Shown: positions 57,492 to 64,000 of the stretch, one piece after another
Layout of the letters: each line of letters begins with the position of its first letter
Numbering within the stretch: position 1 is the first letter of the stretch
Assembly (NCBI RefSeq): GCF_014641455.1
Contig: NZ_BMHT01000002.1
Location: 310,001-374,000 of the forward strand
Source of the DNA: Hymenobacter cavernae
GTDB taxonomy: Bacteria; Bacteroidota; Bacteroidia; Cytophagales; Hymenobacteraceae
DNA length: 64,000 nucleotides
Reading direction: 5' to 3'
The notes under the pieces: generated by a model
Told to the model about the DNA's origin: nothing
Databases searched by the model: none
What the model saw: only the letters and a program-made list of their open reading frames with translations
Translations under genes and position numbers: made by a program

Positions 57492-57526
57492 AACGGCCAT
57501 GCGTCCGGAGGCGGAGCATGGCCGTT
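57492..57526 (+). terminator. terminator after the 37-aa gene
   Basis: AACGGCCATGC / GCATGGCCGTT around a 13-nt loop. It supports the small upstream gene being transcribed on its own. Confidence 0.65.
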
Positions 57527-57637
57527 GGTCCTGATTAAAAGCTTGGTTTAAAACTCCCCTTTGGGCGGTAGGCTCTTCGCAGCAGTTTCCCTATTCGAGA
57601 ATAAGCAACGCACCTAGGTCGAAGCGTAGCGCACTCC

Positions 57638-58348
57638 TTACCAGGGTAGCGGACCAGCGGAAGAAGAAGTCGTGCCGGTGGGGCCATCGGCGAGCAGCAA
57701 CGCCAACCGGATGGCTTCCGCCGCTCCTTGCGCGGGGGTGTCCGTGCCCGCAAAGCCGTTTAGGTCGGTAGCCGTGTAGCCGGGGTTGGCCGAGTTTACC
57801 TTGATGGCCGTATCCCGGAGTTCGTAAGCTAGCTGCACGGTGAGCATGTTCAGCGCGGCCTTCGAGGCGGAGTACCCCAGCAGGCCCCAGTCGTTCTGAC
57901 CACTGAGGGTGAGCGAGCCCAGCGGACTAGACACGTTGACAATGCGCCCCGCCGCAGCCCGCTTCACCAGCGGTAAAAGCGTTTGGGTGACGGCGAGCGT
58001 GCTCAGGAAATTGGTTTGGAGCGCTTGTTCCACGCTACGCACGTCGGCACTGCTGGGCGAGCCGTCGCCGGCCACATTGATGCCCGCATTGTTCACCAGA
58101 ATGTCGAGGCGGCCTTCCTCGCGCTGCAAATGAGCCGCCGCCGCGTCGAGCGTCGCTTGGTTGGCTAGGTCTACTGCGAGGAATCGGACGTCGCCTTCGG
58201 CGGCTAGCTCCGCTACAGCTTGCTGGCCTTTGGCGGCCTCGCGGGCACCTAGGTACACCCGGCAACCCGCCTGTAGCAGTCCCCGCGCAATTTCGAAGCC
58301 GATGCCTTTGTTGGCGCCGGTGACCAGCGCAATTTTCTTGTTTGCCAT
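57638..58348 (-). CDS. SDR family oxidoreductase
   Basis: A 236-aa short-chain dehydrogenase: NAD(P) loop TGANKGIG near the start, DILVNNAG (NNAG), VNVSSPLGSLT (active Ser) and the catalytic GYSASKAALN (YxxxK). Classical SDR. I chose ATG 58348 (MANKKIALVTG); the open frame to 58396 is not family-like. It lies 118 bases downstream of the AraC regulator on the same strand, which may control it. Substrate unknown. Confidence 0.92.
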   Translation of the reverse strand: MANKKIALVTGANKGIGFEIARGLLQAGCRVYLGAREAAKGQQAVAELAAEGDVRFLAVDLANQATLDAAAAHLQREEGRLDILVNNAGINVAGDGSPSSADVRSVEQALQTNFLSTLAVTQTLLPLVKRAAAGRIVNVSSPLGSLTLSGQNDWGLLGYSASKAALNMLTVQLAYELRDTAIKVNSANPGYTATDLNGFAGTDTPAQGAAEAIRLALLLADGPTGTTSSSAGPLPW

Positions 58349-58466
58349 GTTGCCTGCGGGTTTTACCTCCTTGAATAAGGAGGCGAGTAAGTACACCCAA
58401 AGGTCCAGGTGATAGTCGGGCAGTAAACTTCGCTAGTCAACCCATCTGTTTTACAATTCAAACATG

Positions 58467-59402
58467 TTAGACGCCAAACACGGCCAAATGCCGGAAGTCG
58501 CCCGGCGTCTGGCCAGCGTGGCGCTTGAAAAAGGTACAGAAGTGGGCCACATCGGCAAAACCTAGGCTATCGGCAATTTCCGAAATGCTCCAGGTGGTTT
58601 GCTTCAGCAAGAGCTTAGCTTCCTGCATCAAGCGGCTACTGATGAGGGCCGTGGTGGTGTGGCCCGTCGTTTCCTTCAGCACGCGGTTGAGGTGGTTGAC
58701 GTGCACCGCTAATTGGTCGGCATAGTCGGCGGCAGTGCGCAGACGCAGGGGCGGTTGCGGGCTTTGGCGCGGAAACTGCCGCTCCAGCAGCTCCGTGAAT
58801 TGGGTGGCAACGCGTTCGGCGGCACCGTGCGTAGCCAGTCGAGCGGCGGCCGGCTGTAGCTTCTGCACCAGGTGAATCAGCTCCCAGAGGTAGGTGCGCA
58901 GCAGGTCGTGCTTGTAGGCGTAGCCCGACACGAGCTCGTGTGCCATCTTCTGAAAAATAGCTTCGAGCGCCACGCAGTCGGCCTCGGTCACTTCCCACAC
59001 CGGGTAGGCCCCGGGCTGAAAAATCGGCAGCTCCGCCAGCACTACCCCGGTGCGGGCGGGCAGCAAAAACGCGTCGTCGAAGAGGCAAGAATAGCCTGCG
59101 GGTGCTTCGGTAAGCGGCAGCCACCGGTAGGGCACGCGCGGCGTCACTAGAAATAAGGTATTGGCGCCGACGTGCGGGGCCTGGTCGGCATATTCCACCT
59201 GGCTGCGCCCACGGCAGAGCGTAATCTTATGGTAGGACCGCCGGTTAAACGTCATCGGGGGCGCTCCGCGGAGGTCTGCCAATGGGAATACGTTAAAATG
59301 CCCCACTCCTTGCTCCATATCCGGCGGCGGCAAGACACCAGCCGCGGACTCAGCAGTAGGGGCACACGCGTCGTAAAAGGCAGTGAGGGAGTTCGGTTTC
59401 AT
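58467..59402 (-). CDS. AraC family transcriptional regulator
   Basis: A 311-aa protein with an N-terminal cupin-like sensor (PMTFNRRSYHKITLCRGRSQVEYAD, GANTLFLVTPRVPYRWLP) and a C-terminal HTH pair (LAVHVNHLNRVLKETTGHTTTALI, WSISEIADSLGFADVAHFCTFFKRHAGQTPGDFR). ATG 59402 (MKPNSLTAF) is chosen; ATG 59417 would add five residues. Likely controls the SDR gene next to it, by adjacency. Confidence 0.88.
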   Translation of the reverse strand: MKPNSLTAFYDACAPTAESAAGVLPPPDMEQGVGHFNVFPLADLRGAPPMTFNRRSYHKITLCRGRSQVEYADQAPHVGANTLFLVTPRVPYRWLPLTEAPAGYSCLFDDAFLLPARTGVVLAELPIFQPGAYPVWEVTEADCVALEAIFQKMAHELVSGYAYKHDLLRTYLWELIHLVQKLQPAAARLATHGAAERVATQFTELLERQFPRQSPQPPLRLRTAADYADQLAVHVNHLNRVLKETTGHTTTALISSRLMQEAKLLLKQTTWSISEIADSLGFADVAHFCTFFKRHAGQTPGDFRHLAVFGV

Positions 59403-59504
59403 ACGGGTAATTGGCACAAGTCACGCGGGCGAGTAGACAGCACTAAACTTACAACCAAGGCCACCTTTCCGGAGTTTTCAGGAATGATCTGACAGAACCT
59501 AGCT

Positions 59505-59538
59505 GTTCAACGATGAACGCGCTGTGGCGCGTTCCTAC
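59505..59538. repeat. partial copy of the 'TAGGAACGCGCC' repeat
   Basis: TTCAACGATGAACGCGCTGTGG and GCGCGTTCCTA, with a self-complementary GAACGCGC/GCGCGTTC core. Its right end is the TAG stop of the TPR protein gene. Same family as 55353-55479. Confidence 0.75.
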
Positions 59539-61379
59539 TGATTTACGGCGTCGCCGCGCAGCTTGCGGAAGCGCTTGCGGGCTTCGGCGGTGTAGATACT
59601 GCCGGGGTATTTCACCAGCACTTCGTTGTACACCTCCTTAGCCTTTTCGCGGTCCTGCACATTCTCTTCCAGGATGCTGGCTGTGAGGAAGAGCGCATCA
59701 TCGCTCAGCACATCGTACTTCGGGTTGGCCGTGATGCGCTGAAGCGTGTTCAAGGCACCTTGGTAATCGCCGGTGCGGCGCTGCAACTGCGCTTTCAGGT
59801 ACCAGGCGTCGTCGGTGAGGGCGTGGCCGGGGTACTTCTGCAACAGATTGTCAAGCCCCTGAATGGCCTGCGGCATCTTGTTCTGAAACACCATCTGCTC
59901 CACGGCGGCATAGTCGTGCAGGGCAATGCCGGCGGTGTCCATGGCCGTGTTATCGGTGATGAACAGCGAGAGCTGCATGGCATCATTGGCGATTTCGCGG
60001 CTCGTGGCGAGCTTCAGAATGTCGAGGTGGCTCTGGGCTAGCTTGAAGTCGCCGGCGAAGTAGCTGAGGCGTGCGTTACGCAGCTTGGCCTCGTAGCCCA
60101 CCGGCGAATCCTTGTGCGACTTCTCTACCTGCGAATAAAGCAGCGTCGCCTCCCACGGCTCCCCGCGCAACAGGTAGATATCGGCCAGGTTAATCTTGGC
60201 TTCGTCTACCACATCGGAGCTGGCCCGCGGCATACTGATTACCTCCTGCAACAGCGTAATGGCTTTGTCCTTCTCATCAAGCTGGAAAGCGTAGAGCGTC
60301 GCCATGTTGCGCAGCACGGGCGCGGTTTCGGGCGTCTTACCTAGCTCGGTCAGCACCTGCTGGTACTCCCCTATCAGGCTCCGGATTTTGGCCGGATCGA
60401 CGGGGTACGTATTGCGCACCTGCTCCTCGCGGGCCTGCACCAGCCGCTGCCGCGCAATGCCGTAGAACGGCCCCGTGCGATACTCCCGAATCACGTATTC
60501 GTAGCCGACAATGGCACTTTCGTAGTCCTTGTTGCGCTGCGCGATAGAAGCTAGGTCCATTACCCGGCCGCCTTCCGCACGGCTCCGACGATCCAGCGCT
60601 TTGGCTTGTACCAAGGCGCCGGTGAAGTCGTGGCGCTGCATCTGGAGCCACAGCAGTAGCTCGCTATATACCTGTTGCTCGGGGTATTTCTGCACGTTGG
60701 CTAGCAGCTGCTTTTCCAACGCGTCGAAGTCTTTTTCCTCGTGCAAGCTATTCTGGAGCATGTTGCGCACGAAAGGCAGCTGCTGCGCATCATCCTGCAC
60801 GAGGCGCAGGGTTTCTGTCAGCAGCTTGTCGGTCTGCTGGGTTTGGGTGTACAGCTGAATGAGTTGCGGACCGTATTCCCGCTCGTTCTTGGCCAGCACC
60901 CGACCACGCAGGTAAGTTTTTTCGGTCCAGTCGAGCTGGTCGCGCTTCGCAAACTCGTTTGCTACGGGTATCACCTGCTCCGTGGTGAGCTGGCTGAGGA
61001 CTCGCTCGTACTGCTTCGTGGCGGCCGTTTTGTCGCCGGCGGCCGCGTACACGCCGCCCAGCGCCACGCCATAGCTAGGTTCCTGCGGCCGTTGGCGGAT
61101 GGCCTTCTTGGCCAGCTTCTCGGCGTTCTTATACTGGTGCAGCGCCTGAAGCGCACCTAGGTAATCGGGCAGGATGTTGGGCGCCGTTTGCTCATCGGTG
61201 CGCAGCCGACCAAACAGGAACGCGGCTTTTTCATTTTCGCCTTTCCGGGCATATTCCTTCGCCAGGGCAATGTTGCCGCCACTCTCCTCATCCTGAGCGT
61301 GCACGGGTGTTCCAGCGAGCAGCAGACCTAGGGCCAGCAGCCCGCACAATCGTTTAGACGAAGAGTTCAACCGAATCAT
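59535..61379 (-). CDS. secreted TPR-repeat protein
   Basis: A 614-aa protein with a signal peptide (about 1-29, ending PVHAQ). The rest is TPR and HAT-like helical repeats (LAKEYARKGENEKAAFLFGRL, AEKLAKKAIRQRPQEPSYGVALGGVYAAAGDKTAATKQYERV, AWYLKAQLQRRTGDYQGALNTLQRI). It is likely a periplasmic or outer-membrane scaffold. Not identified beyond the repeats. It lies 160 bases downstream of the PpiD-like gene on the same strand, with a terminator between. Its stop is within a dispersed repeat. Confidence 0.8.
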   Translation of the reverse strand: MIRLNSSSKRLCGLLALGLLLAGTPVHAQDEESGGNIALAKEYARKGENEKAAFLFGRLRTDEQTAPNILPDYLGALQALHQYKNAEKLAKKAIRQRPQEPSYGVALGGVYAAAGDKTAATKQYERVLSQLTTEQVIPVANEFAKRDQLDWTEKTYLRGRVLAKNEREYGPQLIQLYTQTQQTDKLLTETLRLVQDDAQQLPFVRNMLQNSLHEEKDFDALEKQLLANVQKYPEQQVYSELLLWLQMQRHDFTGALVQAKALDRRSRAEGGRVMDLASIAQRNKDYESAIVGYEYVIREYRTGPFYGIARQRLVQAREEQVRNTYPVDPAKIRSLIGEYQQVLTELGKTPETAPVLRNMATLYAFQLDEKDKAITLLQEVISMPRASSDVVDEAKINLADIYLLRGEPWEATLLYSQVEKSHKDSPVGYEAKLRNARLSYFAGDFKLAQSHLDILKLATSREIANDAMQLSLFITDNTAMDTAGIALHDYAAVEQMVFQNKMPQAIQGLDNLLQKYPGHALTDDAWYLKAQLQRRTGDYQGALNTLQRITANPKYDVLSDDALFLTASILEENVQDREKAKEVYNEVLVKYPGSIYTAEARKRFRKLRGDAVNQ

Positions 61380-61486
61380 ATGCGAAAAGGAAATACTGGT
61401 ATTTAAACTCGCAGCTGCTCACTTTCATTACACTCTGGCGAGAAAATCCTTGAGCTGAAAACCTAGGTTCAACTACCGACAACGAA

Positions 61487-61516
61487 AAAGGGCCGCACCC
61501 TAAGGTACGGCCCTTT
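61487..61516 (-). terminator. terminator after the PpiD-like gene
   Basis: AAAGGGCCG / CGGCCCTTT with a 12-nt loop; on the minus strand it is followed by TTTCGTTGTC. Confidence 0.7.
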
Positions 61517-61539
61517 GCTTGGACTAGGATGCGTGCGGC

Positions 61540-63669
61540 TTAGAAGAACTTTGTCCGCTCGTCTTTGATTTGGGCTTTGGCTTTCACGGCTTCGTAGATG
61601 GCGCCATCGAGACGGGCCGAACGCTGTGCCGTAAGCTGCTGACGAAGTGCTTTTACATCGGCCGGAGCAGTGGGCTTGTTGACGCTAACCGTCTCCACAA
61701 TCAGCACGCCTTGCTCACCCTGGATTGGAGCCGACTTCTGGCCGGGCTTCAGACCGAAGGCCTTGCCTACAGCTGCCGGCTCGTTGCCTAGGCCCGGAAT
61801 CACGCCGGAAGTCAGCACCACGTTCTCGGCTGTTTTTACCTGCGCTGTGGAGCCATAAGCGGCGGCAATCTGCTCCAACGAGCCCGACTTGCCGTTCAGT
61901 TTGCTCATAATCTGCTTGGCCTTGGCTTCGTTGCGTACTACCGCCGAAAGCTCAGGCTTCAGGCTGGCTACGTCGGCGGTGCCTTTGCTCCGCTCACCGG
62001 TCAATACGGCAATTACGTACTGGTCACCTAGGTCGTCGAACACCGGCGACACGTCGCCTATTTTCGTGCTCTTGCCATCGGGGTTGAAGCCGTAGGCCCA
62101 ACGCACAACCGAACGGGCATTTTGCAGGTTGTTCACGTTCCGGTCGCCACGGCCGAGGCCTTTGGCTTCCTGCTTCTGCAGGGTCTTGTCTTTTGCTACT
62201 GCCTTGCGGAACGACTCCAAGTCAGTTGCTTCGCCTTTCAATACCTGCGCTTTCTGGTAAGCGGCATCACGCGTAGCATCCGAAGGCACAATGCCCTTCT
62301 GCACGGCGGCAATCTGGTAAGTCTGCGTAGTCTTCGGCGTCGTGATTTTGATGATGTGGTAGCCGAAAGACGTTTCTACCGGGGCTGGCAGCAGACCGGC
62401 TTTGCTGGCACCGAACACAGCTTTTTCGAACTCCGGCACCATGCGGCCTTGCGTGAACCAACCTAGGTCGCCGCCGGTGGCGGTAGTGCCATCAGTGCCG
62501 TACTGACGCGCCATAGCAGCGAAGTCAGCACCCGCTTTGATCTTGTTCAGAATGTCCTGGGCCTTGGCTTTCGCGGCTGCTTTGGCTTCGGGCGTCGTGC
62601 CTTCCGGCTTGATAAGGATATGGCTGGCGCGGGCCGAAGGCTGCGCACCGGCTTTCTCACCCGTCACTTTGAAGATAGAATATACACCGTTTTCAGCGTA
62701 CGGACCGTACACGGTGCCGGTCTTCAGGGGCAGCTCAGCACGGAGCTTTTCGGGCATATCGGCGGGCGTTACGAAAGCGCCATTGTAGGGCTGATCGGAG
62801 TTTAGCTTCACAAACAGCGAGTCGTTCGGGGCGCTACGGAACTGCTCGGCCAACTGGTCTACCGTCGTGCGGATAGCGGCGCTGTCTTCCTTGGAAGCCA
62901 CTACCGGAATGCTCACGTACTCAACATTGCGGCCTTCCTCTACTTTGTAGCGGCTCTTGTGCTCGTCGAGGTAGGCTTGCAGCTGGTCGTTGCTCACCTT
63001 CACCGTCGAATCCGAAATGGAGAAGTACGGCACGAACAGGTAGCGGATGTTGGCTTGCGTGTTTTGATCTTCGTTGAAGCGCTTAGCTTCCGCCGACGTC
63101 ACGTAGGCTGACATCTTGATCAGGTTGTTGTACTTGTTGCCAAGGCGCTCGGGCACGAGGTTGGCTTCAAACGTACGCCAAGTATCCTGAGCCTGGGGCG
63201 GCAACTTATCGAGGTTGCGCAGGTATTCAATCACCTTAGCGCGGTCGAACTGGCCCGTCTTGGGGTCGGTAAAGGCCTGCCGGATGCTCGGGTTGATGTT
63301 TTTGCCCTGCACCATGTCAGTCAGCTCATCGTCCGAAACCTTTAGGCCCAAGCGGTCGAACTCCTTCTGAAAGGCAATGCGGTAGATGGTCTGGTTCCAG
63401 GCCTGCTCGCGCAGATAACCCATCGTTTGCTCGTCGGGCTGGCGGCCTTGCTGGGCAATAAAGTTTTGCTTGGCCTGCTCCAGGGTGTTCTCAAAGTCGG
63501 CCCGCTCTACTTTCTCCCCGGCTATTTCGCCCACCACCGTTTCGTTGCGATTGAACAGGCGGTTGCGGCCGCCAATCAGGTCGCCGCCCACCATAAAGAG
63601 CAGCAGTCCGATGACGATAGCGCCAACGGCCCAGCCCGATTTTTCCCGAATCGTATTAATTAAAGCCAT
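61540..63669 (-). CDS. PpiD/SurA-like periplasmic peptidyl-prolyl isomerase
   Basis: A 709-aa foldase. N-terminal membrane helix (about 15-32, GWAVGAIVIGLLLFMVGG) as in PpiD, then SurA_N-like helices (ERADFENTLEQAKQNF, NQTIYRIAFQKEFDRLGLKVSDDEL). A parvulin-type rotamase domain is in the middle (ASHILIKPEGTTPEAKAAAKAKAQDILNKIKAGADFAAMARQYGTDGTTATGGDLGWFTQGRMVPEFEKAVFGA, FGYHIIKIT). C-terminal regions resemble a second, weaker PPIase-like module. It assists folding of outer-membrane proteins. I chose ATG 63669 (MALINTIREKSG). It starts about 130 bases from the partial gene at the edge. Confidence 0.9.
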   Translation of the reverse strand: MALINTIREKSGWAVGAIVIGLLLFMVGGDLIGGRNRLFNRNETVVGEIAGEKVERADFENTLEQAKQNFIAQQGRQPDEQTMGYLREQAWNQTIYRIAFQKEFDRLGLKVSDDELTDMVQGKNINPSIRQAFTDPKTGQFDRAKVIEYLRNLDKLPPQAQDTWRTFEANLVPERLGNKYNNLIKMSAYVTSAEAKRFNEDQNTQANIRYLFVPYFSISDSTVKVSNDQLQAYLDEHKSRYKVEEGRNVEYVSIPVVASKEDSAAIRTTVDQLAEQFRSAPNDSLFVKLNSDQPYNGAFVTPADMPEKLRAELPLKTGTVYGPYAENGVYSIFKVTGEKAGAQPSARASHILIKPEGTTPEAKAAAKAKAQDILNKIKAGADFAAMARQYGTDGTTATGGDLGWFTQGRMVPEFEKAVFGASKAGLLPAPVETSFGYHIIKITTPKTTQTYQIAAVQKGIVPSDATRDAAYQKAQVLKGEATDLESFRKAVAKDKTLQKQEAKGLGRGDRNVNNLQNARSVVRWAYGFNPDGKSTKIGDVSPVFDDLGDQYVIAVLTGERSKGTADVASLKPELSAVVRNEAKAKQIMSKLNGKSGSLEQIAAAYGSTAQVKTAENVVLTSGVIPGLGNEPAAVGKAFGLKPGQKSAPIQGEQGVLIVETVSVNKPTAPADVKALRQQLTAQRSARLDGAIYEAVKAKAQIKDERTKFF

Positions 63670-63718
63670 GTACTTGAAAAAAAGCGCAGTATGGAAAAGT
63701 AGAAAGAGTTGCAAATTA

Positions 63719-63757
63719 AGGTGAAATGGCGAAATAGTGAAATGCTGCCTTTCACAA
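63719..63757. repeat. single arm of the 'TGGTGAG'-type repeat
   Basis: AAGGTGAAATGGCGAAATAGTG and AAATGCTGCCTTTCAC; words shared with 21-53 and 32131-32163. Located upstream of the PpiD-like gene and downstream of the edge gene. Confidence 0.5.
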
Positions 63758-63797
63758 CCTCATGCCCGCACTTGGCAGAAGCATCAGGTTGCGCCGC

Positions 63798-64000
63798 TTA
63801 CTTCTTCTTTTTCGCCGCTTTCTTCTTAGCTGGTGCGGCTGGCGCAGCCGGTTTGCCGGCAGGTGGCGCAGCTTCCCGGTCCTTACGACCTAGGTACCAA
63901 TAAATTAGATAAAAGCTAAAACCAAACGTGAACAGCCAGTAGTTGTCGCGGACGGCGTTCTGGTCATCCTGCAACACTGTTTGGTACACGCCAATCACCA
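63798..64000 (-). CDS. C-terminal part of a small membrane protein (cut by window edge)
   Basis: At least 66 residues of an ORF that continues beyond the window. It has one hydrophobic helix (NYWLFTFGFSFYLIYWYLG) and a tail of Ala, Pro and Lys (APPAGKPAAPAAPAKKKAAKKKK). The visible GTG near 63998 may not be the start. Not identified. It would be co-directional with the PpiD-like gene. Confidence 0.5.
   Translation of the reverse strand, partial: VIGVYQTVLQDDQNAVRDNYWLFTFGFSFYLIYWYLGRKDREAAPPAGKPAAPAAPAKKKAAKKKK

Overview
The window looks like a chromosomal segment of a Bacteroidota (Cytophagales) bacterium, most probably Hymenobacter or a close relative. Four things point there. Secreted proteins end in type IX secretion (T9SS) sorting domains. 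Several families are typical of Bacteroidota: DUF4476, DUF4293, TPR-PD40-OmpA lipoproteins, Holin-X-like proteins and a bacterial geranylgeranylglyceryl-phosphate synthase. Shine-Dalgarno sites are absent, while Bacteroidota-type promoters (TTG, about 19-21 nt, TAnnTTTG) precede tRNAs and several genes. G+C is moderately high, with AT-rich intergenic gaps. I see no phage, IS element, CRISPR array, plasmid function or rRNA. Gene content is mostly housekeeping plus surface and envelope functions. || Layout. 0-8 kb: leucine dehydrogenase; the two halves of a heterodimeric ABC exporter (1.4 kb and 6.1 kb, opposite strands); a T9SS cargo protein; two tRNA-Pro genes; a beta-barrel protein. 8-20 kb: truA, a GNAT acetyltransferase and a PcaF-like thiolase; a DUF4293 membrane protein; a DUF4476 protein; a PorE-like OmpA lipoprotein; a membrane Fe-S/HdrB-like redox pair; tRNA-Phe; an HPP-family protein; a J-domain/TPR membrane protein. 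20-31 kb: a Holin-X-like/unknown/GGGP-synthase operon; an AraC regulator; acyl-CoA dehydrogenase; a flippase-like protein with rfaE2 and a zinc peptidase; panC and panD; a GT5-like half-enzyme; glmS. 31-42 kb: ridA, gltX, a two-gene operon joining a YqcI/YcgG (GntA/DcsA-type) protein to a DUF1989 protein, an AIM24-like protein, a GH3-family protein, lptB and a delta-60-repeat T9SS protein. 42-53 kb: an AraC-controlled TolC/HlyD/MFS efflux operon; DoxX; a surface-sugar island (permuted TIM-barrel glycosidase, GT9, FrhB-like protein, polysaccharide pyruvyl transferase). 53-64 kb: a histidine phosphatase, inositol-3-phosphate synthase, recJ, a 37-aa membrane protein, SDR plus AraC, a TPR protein and a PpiD/SurA-like foldase. 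|| The most unusual signal is not a gene. The palindromic octamer ACCTAGGT occurs about 50 times in 64 kb by hand count, where base composition predicts about one. It lies in coding DNA (nearly always as Leu-Gly CTA-GGT or Pro-Arg CCT-AGG), at the tips of terminators and at the centres of dispersed inverted repeats, which resembles the cyanobacterial HIP1 element. Alongside it are at least seven families of dispersed inverted repeats that sit against gene ends, and several of these supply a gene's stop codon or, once, its start codon. || The most interesting protein candidates are the GntA-like/DUF1989 pair (two guanidino-chemistry families with overlapping genes), a glycosidase whose barrel appears circularly permuted, and a lone GT5 domain lacking the glycine-rich substrate loop.
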